Assembly: GCF_025698545.1 (NCBI RefSeq) | Contig: NC_068570.1 | Location: 7,006,001 to 7,070,000 of the forward strand | From: Gossypium raimondii | Lineage: Eukaryota; Streptophyta; Magnoliopsida; Malvales; Malvaceae | DNA length: 64,000 nucleotides | Direction of reading: 5' to 3' | Shown: positions 49,761 through 63,769 of the stretch, piece by piece | How the letters are laid out: each line of letters begins with the position of its first letter | Numbering within the stretch: position 1 is the stretch's first letter | Made by a program: the position numbers and the translations under genes | The notes under the pieces: generated by a model | Seen by the model: only the letters and a program-made list of their open reading frames with translations | Told to the model about the DNA's origin: nothing | Database searches by the model: none

Positions 49761-50700
49761 TTTTTTCAAAGGTTCTTTCTTTTCATATCTCTCTCTTTTT
49801 GTTAATCTGATGTTGGTTCTGTAATTCTTTCTTGCTTCTAATCTAAATTTGTTGTATTGGCGATCTTTTCTGATTTGGGATTGTTGTAAAAAAGGTGTGT
49901 TTCTTCAGTCCAAACAGGTGAGCATAATCTTGGGTTTTTTTATTGCATTCATGTGATATTGTGGTTCAAGTTGATAGATATATTATAATTTCTAACATTA
50001 ATTAATGAAATTTCTTCTTGATTTTCGTTTCTCAATGATGTAATGAATAACACCGTTTCAGTAATTATATCTTTCTGTATGTTGGGATGGTTTGCTTTTT
50101 CATTATGTTTTAAAGTGAGGACATGATGGTATTTCAAAAGGGTATTTAGCTGATTTTTTGTAAAATATTATTGGGTTATATGTTAAATGAAGGTTGGTTT
50201 GATGTAATCCAATCAAGGTAGTTGTTTCTAGTGGATTTTAGTTTCTTCTGCAAATTATATTGGCCACGGTGAGGACTGTGTATTTAGCAGATGCTTTGAA
50301 TTCTGACTCCATTTTTGTGCCTCCTATAACACCTACTAAACTTGATGGTTTGAACTTTGAACGATATCAGTCATTTGTTATTGGATCTTCCCTAACAAGC
50401 AAAATTGAACAGATGTAAAAATGTCAACAAACTTTTTCCCCTCTTTTGATGGTCTTTAAGCATATCTCCTCATTTGATGCATTTCATAAATTGAACAACT
50501 TTAAAAAGCGAATAAAGAAGTATCTTTTTTGTTTTACAAATCTGTGTTGAAGTACATGCAGGGTGATTTGTTCTTAATGTATTGTGCATCCTTAAAGCTT
50601 CTTGATTACTTTTTTTTAATTGATTGGTGTTTAATCCTGAATGCAGTAAATCACATGGTTTTTGGTTGATTTATCAAGAGTCGTAGCAGGGGTCACCAAG

Positions 50701-53700
50701 ATGAAGTCTTTGCTTTTTCAACTTATATTGGCATCTTTTGTTCTCTCGAACTTTGACAATAATGTGAATGCTGGTCACACAAGTGTCTTTGTTCGGAAGG
50801 AATGGCCATCGGAAGACATCCCTCTTGATCATGAAGTATTTGCCGTTCCCACAGGTCATAATGCACCACAACAAGTAAGACTTTCTTTTATTAACTTCAT
50901 TTTTTTCAGCTAGCTACGTAAAGTCTATCAACATTTGTATTTGTTAGTCCTATTTCTGTTCTCAATGATCATTACCAGAGCTTGAATAAGAATTATATTA
51001 TGCAACAATGAAGACACTTTCTTTTTTAAATAGGGACTGAAGATTATTTCTCCTTTCTTATTCGATACCTTGCTACTTACAGCACTAAATTCTCTGACTG
51101 TAATCTTTCTTAGTATACTAGGGAACCACCATATAAGAAAAAATCAGAGTACAAATTTCTGGATCTTGTAAAGCTTGATACTAATCTATGCATTATATCT
51201 GTCAAATTGGTGTTGTTCACTGAAAATGGCTCGATTAAATTTGTCCTCATGAAGTATGCTTTCCAATTGCAGAACTTCTTACCATATATTCCTTGTTGTT
51301 TTCTATTCCAAACCTTTTCCAACCTGTATGTAACATTCATGTTATTGAAACTGTAGGTGCATATAACACAAGGAGATTATGATGGGAAAGCTGTAATTAT
51401 CTCATGGGTCACCCCTGATGAACCTGGGTCCAGCAAAGTACAGTATGGAACATTAAAGGGAAAATATGAATTTACTGCAGAGGGGAAGATGACAAACTAC
51501 ACCTTTTATAAATACAATTCTGGCTATATTCATCATGTTCTTGTTGATGGTCTTGAGGTAACAATATTTACTTGGGAAGTAATACTTGCACAAATGGCTT
51601 AACTTCTTCTACATGCCCTTAGCATGGATTTTTTTATATGGTGGGATTACATTTTTTAGCTCTTCCATTACAAACTTACAAGAAAGGACTTTGAGTTCAG
51701 TTTGCCTTTAAAATTGTAATTGACCTTGTCATCTGAACCATGATAAGAACAAATTGGTTGCTTAATCATTTTATTTGTTGTTCTCAGTATGATACCAACT
51801 TCTATTACAAGATTGGAACTGGTGATTCTGCACGAGAATTTTGGTTTCAAACACCTCCTAAGATCGGTCCAGATGTTCCTTACAAATTTGGAATCATTGG
51901 TGAGTGTTTTCTTCTGTAATCTATAGCAATGTTGGAATGTTTTCAGTCATGTTAATCGAAGCAGTTCTGATGCTGGACAAGTTTCTGATTTCAATCAAAT
52001 GCCTGAGTTTAATCCTTTTGCATATTAGAATCATTAATTTTTTTTAAAAAGGGCAGTCAACTACATCTGAACTCTTATTGCTGCTTGAGTGTCTGTAAGC
52101 CTTCTGCTTCTTAGTAGCCCATTGGCCATTAAAATCATTATTGATGTAATACTGGGAACAAGGAAAATGTTGGTGTATTTATTGAAGACCACCAAAACTT
52201 GATCTTTCGTGCTGGAAATATGTAAACAAGTACATTGTGGACAGAAGAAAATGGAAATCAGCTATATGAAGCCTAAAATCCCAACTAGCTGGATTTTGAT
52301 CAGAAATTGTTGTTTGCCATTTAACCAAGTTCATCTCTGTTATCAATCATATTTTATAACTTTTCTAGTGTCTCTCTCATGCATTGCAGAATGTTCAACT
52401 CAATTCACATTAACCAGATCAGGCTCATTTCGTACTTTTTTTATGCCATGTCTTTTCATTAACTCATAATGATGTGTTTCCCCTATATCCTTTTTTTTTC
52501 CTTTCAATCTCTAATTTTTGTTGATTGAATTGTCTTTAATATGTTGCAGGTGATTTGGGTCAGACATATAATTCACTGTCCACCCTTGAGCATTACATGC
52601 AGAGTGGAACACAAACTGTCTTGTTTGTAGGAGATCTTTCTTATGCTGATAGATATCAGTATAATGATGTTGGTATAAGATGGGATTCATGGGGTCGCTT
52701 TGTTGAGAAAAGTACTGCATATCATCCTTGGATCTGGTCTGCTGGGAATCATGAAATAGAATACATGCCTTACATGGTAAAGCGTTGAACGAGCATTCCT
52801 ACACATTATTGCTAAAAATCATTTGTTACTTTTGGATCCTATGAACTTCACTCAACCATGCATGGTGCTTCTAGTTATGCATTATGTAATGCATAATAAT
52901 ATTTGCCTAACACCCTCAAGCATTTTTCTCAGCCACTGTACAGGCCATTCCTTTTTAGTGTTCATTGTTCTCAACCTAAAAGCCTTGGATTTTCCTGAAG
53001 ATTCAATCATTTGTTCTTTCATTTCCCAAGATCAATATTTGGTTTTATTGCTAGATCTTGGTCTGGTTTAAGGAGAAAACAGAAGATCTTTTCTCCTTAA
53101 ACCACACCAGCTCTCATCCCAATTATCTTTCAAATGTATGACATCTGATTCTAGGTTCTAGCTAACTGGAAGAAGAGATTTAAGTTCACTTTCTTGTTTC
53201 TTTTTTCTTCTTTTCCTGCTTGGGCTGCGTTCACTTGGATGTAAAAGGTAGGTCCAATTATGAATTTCATCCCTCTACTTTACAAAAAATTAAGAGATGA
53301 GTCCCTCTAATTTGTAAGAATTTGGTCTTTATACTTCATAAAAATTGAAAGGTCACATAAACTTGAAATCTTGATTTTTACTGACTTGTTGCATATAAAT
53401 TGTTGAATTTCCGATTTTTTCTAATTATTTACGTATAAATCATTGAACTGTTAATTTCTATGTCAACTTTTTAACAGTAATGTTTAGCAATATTCTTTAA
53501 TTGGACATTTCCGTGAAGCATAAGGATCAAATTTTGACAAATTAAAGTAGATGGGCTAACATATTAGTTTTGTGAAGTAGAGGAATGGAATCATAATTAA
53601 ACCTAAATTTCCGATTTTTGCTAATTATTTGCATATAAATCATTGAACTGTTAATTTCTATGTCAACTTTTTAACAGTAAGGTTTAGCAATATTCTTTAA

Positions 53701-56035
53701 TTGGACATTTCCGTAAAGCATAAGGATCAAATTTTGACAAATTAAAGTAGAGGGGCTAACATATTAGTTTTTGTAAAGTAGAGGGACGGAATTCATAATT
53801 AAACCTAAATTTCCGATTTTTGCTAATTATTTGCATATAAATCATTGAACTGTTAATTTCTATGTCAACTTTTTAACAGTAAGGTTTAGCAATATTCTTT
53901 AATTGGACATTTCCGTAAAGTATAAGGATCAAATTTTGACAAATTAAAGTAGAGGGGCTAACATATTAGTTTTTGTAAAGTAGAGGGATGGAATTCATAA
54001 TTAAACCTAAAAAAGGTAATGGCATAACTGACACCATATATAATATGTTTCTGATGTTTACTAAAGTTATGGAAGTTTATAAACTCACTCTTTTCAGCAT
54101 AACATTTATAATCATCTTGTTTAGTACTTAACTTTCAGAACACTTGGAACGTGTGCAGGATGAAGTTGTCCCTTTTAAGTCCTATCTCCAACGGTACCCT
54201 ACACCTCATTTGTCTTGTAAAAGCAGCAGCCCAATGTGGTATGCTATTAGACGTGCATCTGCTCATATCATTGTGCTATCGAGCTACTCTCCATTTGGTA
54301 CCATTTGTTCTTCTCTTCAGCTGTTATATTCATCCTAATTAGCTATTGCCTTGAGCATCCTGCCCTTTCTGGTCCTCTTCTCAAAACTAATTGTCATAGA
54401 AATTGATTTACTTGGTTTGGCTTCTATCTATTACTTTTCTGTCCATTCTTTATAAGTACACTCGTCACCACCATTCATGAGTAGAACTAAACCATGAATT
54501 ATAAACTCATACTTGTGAATGGTGACTGAACAGTAATGGATGGAGTCTGGATTCTTACCCCCAGTACTTATTGTTTTCTCCTCAAAGACAGCAGAAATTA
54601 TTTTTTTTCTTCTCTTTTATACATCTGACATCAAATTTTAACTTCACCTTTAATAGTGAAATACACACCTCAATATGAGTGGCTTAGTGAAGAATTAAAG
54701 AAGGTTGACCGGGAGAAGACTCCTTGGCTTATTGTCCTTATGCATATGCCAATCTACAATAGCAATGAAGCACATTTCATGGAGGGTGAAAGTATGCGAG
54801 CAGTCTTTGAAGAATGGTTCGTCCACCACAAAGTTGATGTAATCTTTGCTGGTCATGTCCATGCTTACGAAAGATCTGTATGATTCTATCCTTATAATTT
54901 CACTTCCCTTTTCTTCTTATTCTTCTTAGCACTTCTTTTATTTTGCATCATCTGAAGAAGTTTTTATGCAGGCTTTTTAAATGATTAATTTGATGTTTTA
55001 TTTGAAGAAAAATTTATTAGCTAAAGTTGTAAATCAAGTTAATTTTAGAGAGATTTTATTTTATTTTATTTATAATTAGAGAGATCACTTTTCATTTGGA
55101 AATATGGAGTTGCCAAGCACAATTCCCAGTATATATCTATAAGAAAAAATGTAGAAGGGCTTTTAGTTCATCGGAGGTATCCATACTCTCAAATAGCAAC
55201 ATAAAACCCTCTTTATACTGAACTCTTTCATGCATAATTTGTTGTCCATTGTATGGGTCTATTTCAGTACAACCATTGGTCTATTTTATGGAAGGAAGGC
55301 TCATGCTTCTTTCCTCTGAATTTTCAGTATCGAATCTCAAATATAAGGTACAATGTATCAAGTGGCGAACGTTACCCTGTACCAGACAAATCAGCTCCAG
55401 TTTACATCACTGTCGGAGATGGTGGAAATCAAGAAGGTCTAGCTGGAAGGTTAGTTTGATGGCATGTTGCAATAAAGACAGCAATGATATTTAGCTACTT
55501 GTTTACAGTTAATCTGTTACAAACTACATTCCTCGCTAAATTAAGCTAATGGTTTTTTGATTCTGCAGATTTTTAGATCCCCAACCAGAGTATTCTGCAT
55601 TCCGAGAAGCTAGTTATGGTCATTCGACACTGGAGATCCAAAATAGGACACATGCATTCTACCATTGGAACCGCAATGATGATGGGAAAAGAGTGGCAAC
55701 TGACTCGTTTGTATTACACAATCAGTACTGGTGACTACAATCAACCTTAATCTGCATAAGGCTGTATGTTAGATGAGGAAGCATCAAAGTCTGCAGTGAA
55801 ACAACTAATGGTCATTTCCAATAATTTTGCTGAAATTACCCCAGTGCACGAAGCATTTTTAGAGTGTTTGCATGATATTATTAGCAAACTTTTTAGAACA
55901 AAATATGCAGTGAGTGGTATATGTTGTAGGAGAATTGATATGGTTGTGTTTTGTTGCAGGTCAAGCAATCTGAGACGAAGAAAACTGAAGAAGCATCATT
56001 TGAGTAGCGTGCTTAAGCGTATTGCTTCTTATTGA
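50701..56035 (+). CDS. PAP26: Purple acid phosphatase, PAP26-like, secreted or vacuolar
   Basis: Binuclear-metal phosphatase that releases phosphate from organic esters; PAP26-type enzymes act in the vacuole and cell wall and are important for phosphate recycling. Exons are 50701-50874, 51357-51557, 51788-51899, 52550-52776, 54159-54297, 54657-54877, 55328-55449, 55569-55730 and 55960-56035; they join in frame to 477 aa, the usual length. Residues 1-22 or so form a signal peptide. The N-terminal fibronectin-like domain contains [11 protein letters not shown]. The seven metal ligands are all present: D164, D191, Y194, N229, H314, H351 and H353, in motifs [20 protein letters not shown] and GHVHAYER. 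The C terminus RRRKLKKHH is typical of this clade. The last intron splits the TGG codon; reading through it would stop early. Intron 4 carries a MITE. Assignment to PAP26 over related PAPs is from memory of sequence. Confidence 0.94.
53242..54018. mobile_element. Inverted-repeat element with triplicated interior, in PAP intron 4
   Basis: The left end (53251 on) GGTCCAATTATGAATT and the right end, inverted, GGTTTAATTATGAATT form terminal repeats that continue as CATCCCTCTACTTTACAAAA. Flanks TAAAAGGTA (53242-53250) and TAAAAAAGGTA (54008-54018) look like a 9-bp target duplication, as in Mutator-like elements. Inside, a 200-202-bp unit occurs three times in tandem (starting about 53406, 53606 and 53808). 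Confidence 0.7.
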
Positions 56036-57260
56036 GAAGATGAACTTTCGACTAAAGTATTTCATCTCTGGTACAGATTTGGTTGATTAAATTTCAGTAA
56101 GAAGATGAAAATGCTAAGGAGTTTTGGCATTTTCGTCTTTTTCTTCGAAATCGTGCTTGAAAATGAACTCTTTAAATGGCTCATAAATTGTATGCTGTAG
56201 CTAGAATTATCACTGTTCATGAATTAGGTGGATTTACTTCGATTCTAAATCTCTCTTTTCTTTTTTGGCTACACCCACAGTTCGGGTGAAAATAAACAGG
56301 TCTGTGAAAAGCTTGCTGTCTGATAATGCCTGAATCTTCGATTTAGAACTTCGTAAATTGCCCATGCCGCTAAAATGAGTTCTGACCAAAGATTTTGTAG
56401 GATACCCTGTAAAAAATTTTAATGTGCATGAGATTTTCTTGTGGAGCTTATATGAATCTAAATCATCCACCGAGTGAAAAAGTGGAAGGAGGGAGTGAAA
56501 AAGTTTAAAGAAAATAAATTTTGGGGAAAAGAAAATGAGATTATCAATATTCATTTTAATGCATAAAAACCAATTCTGCATGTGTTCTTTTTCCAATCAT
56601 TTTTCAACCATGTCAATCTATCCCAATTTATAGGTGGAAAGCATACGAAGCATTTCTATTTTTTGATAATTTTCCTTTTCAATTTTATTTGGGGATATCC
56701 GTAAACATCTCCCATGTCGCTCGGGTGATGGCTCAAATATTGAGCGTTCATGCAGCTGCTGGACACTATAACTGCAAAGAGTAAATGACTTTTATATGCC
56801 TGATTGCAAGTAGGCATATTCAGAAGGCCTGTTAAATATTTGGAAGCATTTGAAAAAACAAATATCGTCTGAAAAATATTTAAAAAAAGAAAATAGATCC
56901 ATGAGTAATATCACAAGAAAGCATTCAGTTGATTGACTGTACCCAGTGTTCAAGCTATAGCCTTTGGGCAAATCCCTCTTTTCTCATGTAAAACTATGGC
57001 AATGATGTTGATCGTATAGTATATTCCCAACTCGATCTTTACACAAAGCATACAGCCGGTAAAATTTTTTATATATATATACAGCTTTGAGTATTAGGTC
57101 CTACAAATATATACCTGGGTACTAGAACTTTTCTGAGATCCATGGCTCACCGTATCCAAGATACTGAACATGGCCAACCCCATGAACTGGAATAAAGTCG
57201 CAGCTTTGGCATACTTGAGTCGTGAACCCAAATTTGCAGGCCCTGGCTCCCTCCCTCTAC
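56036..57260. other. Shared 3' regions of the convergent PAP and SYT genes
   Basis: The two genes end toward each other 1.2 kb apart. The sequence should hold both 3' untranslated regions; no other gene seen. A short TA run lies near 57070. Confidence 0.55.
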
Positions 57261-60200
57261 TTAGAACTCAGAACCTGAATCACGTAAAATCGGCTGTGGC
57301 ATCCATTTAAGGTGCAGATTCAATTTCCCTGATTTAGCTCCCTCTACCTGGAGAGTATCTTTGTATTCTCCTTCCAATATAACTCTAGTCAATGTCAAAA
57401 TGCACCTCCCCATGTAGTCCTGCAACATTGAAATAAACAAAACCATGCAATAAGGAGAGTTCAAGGGTCAACAATGAAGCTGGATACTGAAACCCTAACC
57501 TTCAATTCTGTGTAACTTAAGGAAGTACTTTAAAACTTACTACTGCATTGTCTGATTTAGAAACCAAACAAAATTTGTATGACCCAAAAACAAGAATGAT
57601 TTAACGGTTCCATAAGAAAAGGAGTTTACCTTCCCAAAAGTGTCATGGTCCCAGACTTCAAGGATTAGCATATCATGTAATCCGTCCTCGACGACAAAGT
57701 CGAAAGTTTGATTCCAAACTGGATTCAAGCTGTCATTCACAACCTGACAAAGAGAACAACTTTAAGGACCAAAGATTCTTTATTCCCCCACTCTTGAAGG
57801 ATAAAAACCATATATCTCTCTAAGATTCTAGGGTCCTTTAGGATGGTTCACTAAAACTAGAAATTAGCTATAATACCATGCATTAGGAAATACAAAAGGC
57901 AAGCTCTCTGTGAGGAAATCATAACTAAGAGTCAAAGAGCAAGAAGTGGCTAAATAGTACTGACTCCTTCAAGCCCCAACTAGACAATAAACAAAATAAA
58001 TAGAGAGGGGGAACAACACCATTCGGCAATCAAAATCTTACCCTAGTTTTGTGTTTTGCCTCTGACTTCTTCATCGTGAGCACAACATAGGGATCAGCCT
58101 TTCCCATTAAATCTACAATAGGCAAATCTTCTGCAGATATCACTGTGACTGATAGTACTCCTCTAATAATAACTTCCTTTTTCTTCTGTGTGACTGCTTT
58201 CTCATTTTCAATTGCATCTATTCCATTTGCTCCACTTTTAATAACCTTCTCCAAGGAGGTCATTGAAAAGTTGGAGGAAAAGGGGTTTGTAAAACCATTC
58301 TCCATGCCAAAGGGACAGTACAAAAGCTCCAAGTGCACCTAAAAACCAACATAAAAATTACAAGCAAAACATAAGTATCACCATTTCATACAAATACGAT
58401 ACGGAAATACTTCAGAGTGAATAAATGAATGAATAAACTTGGGGCCAACAAATGCTGGCATAATCTGGTTTGGAACCAGGTCTCTCCCTAAGCACAGGTT
58501 CATTTGTTGGCTTTTTCTTTTGGATAGGTAAGTAGACTTCCTCATATTAAGAATTGGGGCTATAGTCTTTCTAACTACATGCTATTTCTATGATGAGCGG
58601 GAAGAGACTGAAGATCATATCATCTTGACCCACAGCTCTTCAAAGGAGGTTTGGAGGACAATTTGGAGAAGATTCTTACAGTAAAGAAGAATGGTAACTA
58701 GCATATTGAGTAAGGTTATCTTGCTGGGTTCATGTCTCTGCAAATGAGTTGGAGCCCCTCTAAGGAAATTTGGATTTAATGTTGATAGGGGTTCCATTAA
58801 ATTTATGCATAAACTATGCCGAATGCCATTATTAATATAGTTGAATCCAAGCACCAGAATTCCAGGAATTAGCACATATTTGTATAAATTATGAGAAAGG
58901 ATATTTATATTATTGTAGTTACCCTTGCATATACAACCCTTTAAACCTACTCGGCATGCTAGGAAATGTCCAAGTTGCTGAAAACATATATACAAGCCAA
59001 CAATAAATCAGAAGTTATACAACTAAAGGAAGGTAATCAATGTCCTAACCTGCCCCCTGTACTTTGTATCTCTCTGGATCTCCAAGTCTTTAACCAGATT
59101 CAACCAGACATCCTTCACTTTACCAGGTTCAAGATCCCTTAAGAGTACTTCAGCACATCCGATGAGCTCAGATGCCTGAACCCCCTCATCATCATAGATT
59201 CTTACCACCAGGTGCTGAGTTGTAGCATCCTCAATGACAAATTCATAGTGTTCATTCCATATAGGATTCAGCTCATTGTTCTGGAGATAAAACACAAATT
59301 TCTTCAGAACCTACTGGAAATTTTTTGAAACAGTTCCTTTTCTATGGAAAGAACAAAGAGGAAGCAGAGGGGGAAGGACAACTTACAATTGTTTTACTTT
59401 TTTTTGTTTTGTCAGGTAAAGGGCGTACATATAATACAGCATACGGATCCGATTTCCCAATAATATCTTTGTTTGTTAAGTCCCGAGCCTGGACAAGCTT
59501 CACCTCTAGTATTCCAACTGGCTTTAACTCCAAATCACTGAAAATAGAAAGACATCAACTTCTTTTACCATCAGATGTTTCACTAATTAGATGTTGAGAG
59601 AGAGTGAGAGAGAGAACGACACACAGCCTAAATAAATCAACCAATTCATAGGTGCTCGCAGAGAGAATGACACCACAGCCTAAATAAATCAACCAATTCA
59701 TAGGTGCTTGCATCCTTTCTGTGGGATACACACAGTATCTATATTCAAGTGAAAATACATTTATATTATCAAGTGACCTCTCTACAAACAACAGTTTCAG
59801 ATAAAATTCAGCTTCCTTCTTTTCTATATTGCATTATATTATCATCTATTGAGAAAAAGGAAAAATAAAGGACATACCTATAATCACCAGGCAAAATCGG
59901 TATAATTTTTCTTACAGGCCACATGATATTATCTTCTATAGCATCCCGTATTGTGCTCTGCATGGGAAACAATATAATAATAGGTTAATCTCCTTAACAT
60001 ATTAGTAACACTTTCCATCTCCCAAAGTTCAATAATGGCTACTTACCTCAGCGTATGACTATGTGAATCATGGACACCACAGAAATCAATTATAACTTGT
60101 ATGCAAGGCATATGCACATTTAAAGTTTAACAGAAGCTGGATTAATCATCTCAGTGCTCAAAAAATGTTGCAAAACTAGCAAGTGAAATGCCAAATCCTA

Positions 60201-63200
60201 AGTTAACATACGCACTTTGGACTGTCTATTTGTTATCCTTAACTAGAAATACAAATTGTTTTAGGAATAAAACCATAGTCATGAACAAATAAAAGGCAGG
60301 GGCAACCAAATTCCGATCTCCTATAAGCTGGATACAAGTTATTACTTTTATTTGGTTTCATAATACAGGAACAGATTTGACCAATACGGAAATTTTGTTA
60401 AATCTAGAAAACTTGCAAACAAACAATCTTGATATGATGTTTCAGGTTCATCACTTAAAGAAACTCTAACAGTAACTTAAATAATAAAGTCATCCCTAGT
60501 AATAAAATCCTTATGCATGCAAAGGGTTGGCTATCATCAAGGAAAATAATTCACCACTCCTTCACTGTCCAAATCCAAGATGATAACAAGTTACTCCATA
60601 CCATGATAAACTGCAAGAACAAGTGGCATAACAGAATGAACAATAGAACAACCATCTGATATTTTGGTAGGTCCACACATTGAGACTAGGCATGTCCAAG
60701 GGCCGGGCTTGGACAAGGATTTTTGCACTTCAGGCCAACCTGACCCGGCCCAAATTCAATTTAAAGAATAAAAAAGTATTTTAAATTAAAATTTAATTAT
60801 AAAATATATAAAATAGAAACTAAAAAAATATTTTAAATATTTTATTAATTTTTGAATGGTAAAATGAGCTTTTTGGGTGGCCCGGCCCAAAAACAGGCCT
60901 GGGCTTGAAAATATTTTGGAACAAGACCTCGGCCCGGACCATGGACACCTCTAATTGAGACTTAATGGTCATGGCACTGATTTTTTTCCTTTATGCACCA
61001 ACAAAGCCATGACCATATAACTCATGTTTTATATCACTTTCATATAACTATATCCTAAAAACTTCCCACTACCGTTTGTAATTTCTCTTGTTGGACTATA
61101 AATAATGATCCAAAGGCTTCATTCGGCGATCTTGAGTCAATCTGACGAATTTAAACTCTCAAAATCCTCAGCAACTCTATGAACTTATTTCAGCCACCAT
61201 ACTTCTAGCCCTCCTGAGCAGTCTTCTTGCTTCACCACCAGTACCTCCCGCAACACTTGTTCTATATGGTCTACCCCTCTCTCATAACATATTGAAAAAA
61301 ATTACAAACTAAATGTCCCAAGACATACTGTTATGTTGAGCAGACAAAAACAAAAAGCGGATATCTCAAACTAAAATTTAAAGCAAAAGTTCTGTTTGTG
61401 GAACAATGATGCAAAAATAAAGACAATAAGAAGAATTGGCGAAGTTGATTGATACAGTACAAAAGAACAAACTGAAGTAGTAAGGATAATCCAATGTCAA
61501 AAGTCACACAAACCTCAATAGCATCAGAAAGTCCTGGAATAGTTGATATGTCACCACCAATGACTTTCAGGGTGAAATCCAACTTTTTCTGCAAGCCAAA
61601 AAAGCACATTAACCTAACTATATCAACTACTTCCATATGTCAGGTGCCTCTCTGTAATGTGCGTGTGATGAACCCAAGTGATCAGTAGCCTAGATCAAAA
61701 TCACTTAATTGGGATATCAGGGATATTATGTTCAACTGAAGCCACTGGTGTGCACCAGTTTTTATAGAGATTGTACACACAAAAACCTTATGATTCCTAT
61801 TTAGCAACCAGATCAAGCAACAAAAAAAGAGACACTAGAAACAAGAGTGAAATCTATCAATTATAAGTGTCAAAAGGGAGCCAACACAACAAACACATGC
61901 TTACATCTGAGCAAGTACAATTGAATTGCTATGTGCTAAGACCTTAACTAACAACTTCAATAAATAGCAAACTGGAAGTCATATGGGCATCAGAATCCAT
62001 TTTTTTCTTTGGGTACCAAAAAATACTTTCATGCAAATATTATATGCTTTGACAAATACCTCCCAGGAACACTGTAATTAAATGCATATAAGTATGCTTG
62101 CTTCTCAATCTCATTTCTTTCTATGTCTACAATTAAAGCTCTTCTCCATGGGTAAACCGGTGTGCTCACTATGCACTAATTTGCATTACTGGAAACAAAT
62201 AACACACCTTTTTTCTCAGAGAAAAACAAACAGCTCCAAAGCAAGGAAACTCATTCACCAGGGGCTTAAATATCAACCTGAAAACTCCAGTAAATCCAAT
62301 ATCTTTCACCTAAGCCAAGGGAAAAAGGAATTAAACATCAATAACTGTCATTCTGGAGAAAAAGCTTAACAACTTGAGAGCCATGATGTTGCTCTATAAG
62401 ATTAAATCCATTGCAAAAGGGCATGTAAAGCCTCAAAAAGAAAGAGCAAGCAGGCCAGGAATTTGGTAGAAGAGCACGCAGACCAATTTCTAAAATAAGG
62501 ATGAACAACATTATAGCTCTAGATTCAAGAAGCAAGAATACATGACCTAAACAGGGCATTTAATGGGGCATTCAAGCAAGAAACCGCAGCAACTAAGCAA
62601 ACTAACTAGGATGGACGTTACCTGCACAGGTAGTGATACACCAAGATAAGTCTTGATATCTAGTATTATACTTGAATTTGCATCCCACTGCATTTCCAAC
62701 TCCATTGTAACGCTATCAGCTTCATCTTCAATAATACTTACTCCTAAAGAATGACATTGCTCACAAGGTTATCAAAAATTCTAAAGATTCAACCAAATTT
62801 TATAATCTTTCACTCGAAACTCACCCATAAAAGCATCATAATATATATGTATGTATTATTTAAAAAAAAAAAAAAACTCATTTAGTTCATACCCAAGATG
62901 GATACATTGAGGCTCCATTTGGTTTTATGCAAGTCTAGTTTGTCAGAACAAAAATAACAAAAAGTGTACTCGATTTTTTTAAACGGGACCAGTATTTAAA
63001 AGAAAAAGATACATTATTTTTCTGTTACATATAACAATTATGTTTGATTAATGGCCATCCATTTACTTCAAATGGCAAAAACGAAAATCCATTCAAAAAT
63101 AACAAATCAAAACCAAAATAAATAAATAAAATAATGGTAACTCAATAATAAATTTAAAATCAAAATCAAAGTTTTCGAAAAAGTGAGAATTATATTTCAG

Positions 63201-63769
63201 TAAACTAACCAGTAAACTGAGGTGCAACAGTGCCAAGAGTAAACCTAGAAAACTTCAAAGAAGACAATATAATCGGCCTATATTGTTCAAGCACCGGCTC
63301 CACCGAAGTCTTTATCAGATCAGATGCTGCCTATAACACCAATTTCAAACAAATTTTCTCAAAAAAAAAAAAAAGAGTAAAAATCTCAACTTTGGCTCCT
63401 CTGTCCATTCATTAAACAAAGTTTTTTTACCTCATCAACGTAAGGCCATATCTTAGTAAGGTGCTGATTAAGCCAAGTCAACTTCTGGCGCTGCGAGAAG
63501 ACAACCCAAGATGGGTAGAAATCTGCAGGCAAGATCTTTCTCGAATCTTCCACTGTCATTCTCGCAAAAGCAGCCACCGTCGTTGCCTATGGCCAAAAAA
63601 AAGAAAATTCATAAAAAAAAATCGAAATAAATGGAAGGAAGCAGAAGAAAGAAAAAGAACTAACGAGATCATTTCGAAGCTTGGATCGAGTGTTCTCGTT
63701 CCGAACAAAGAGAACTATGATAGCAAAGCCGACGACAAACCCGATCACCACTCCGACGATGAATCCCAT
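57261..63769 (-). CDS. SYT4/5: SYT4/SYT5-like synaptotagmin (SMP and two C2 domains)
   Basis: Membrane-tethering protein expected at ER-plasma membrane contact sites; the SMP domain binds lipids and C2 domains bind anionic membranes, often with calcium. Twelve exons on the minus strand: 63665-63769, 63431-63586, 63210-63330, 62622-62743, 62208-62309, 61514-61588, 59878-59957, 59387-59537, 59050-59280, 58042-58338, 57630-57743, 57261-57419. They join in frame to 570 aa, against about 569 in Arabidopsis SYT4. Residues 2-22 are the membrane anchor. The SMP domain spans about 65-250 (FPCFGAVCFSLR, GGDISTIPGLSDAIE). C2A has D278, D284, D334 and D335; C2B has D457, D463, D512 and D514, the calcium-ligand positions. 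I found the short exon 62208-62309 from splice sites and from the gap it fills. Intron 6 contains a hAT MITE. Confidence 0.94.
60679..60961. mobile_element. hAT MITE in SYT intron 6, perfect 8-bp target duplication
   Basis: The element (60687-60953, 267 bp) has ends TAGGCATGTCCAAGGGCCGG and, inverted, TAGAGGTGTCCATGGTCCGG. ATTGAGAC stands on both sides (60679-60686 and 60954-60961). Near each end the GGCCCGG motif recurs, giving a long imperfect stem. No coding capacity. Confidence 0.85.

Noticed and set aside
55731..55740. Early stop right after exon 8 of the phosphatase gene
   Set aside because: TACTG|GTGACT is a splice donor; joining to 55960 restores the expected C terminus.
57261..63769. 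Several separate small C2 genes
   Set aside because: The short frames are exons of one gene; all borders are GT-AG and phases agree through twelve exons.
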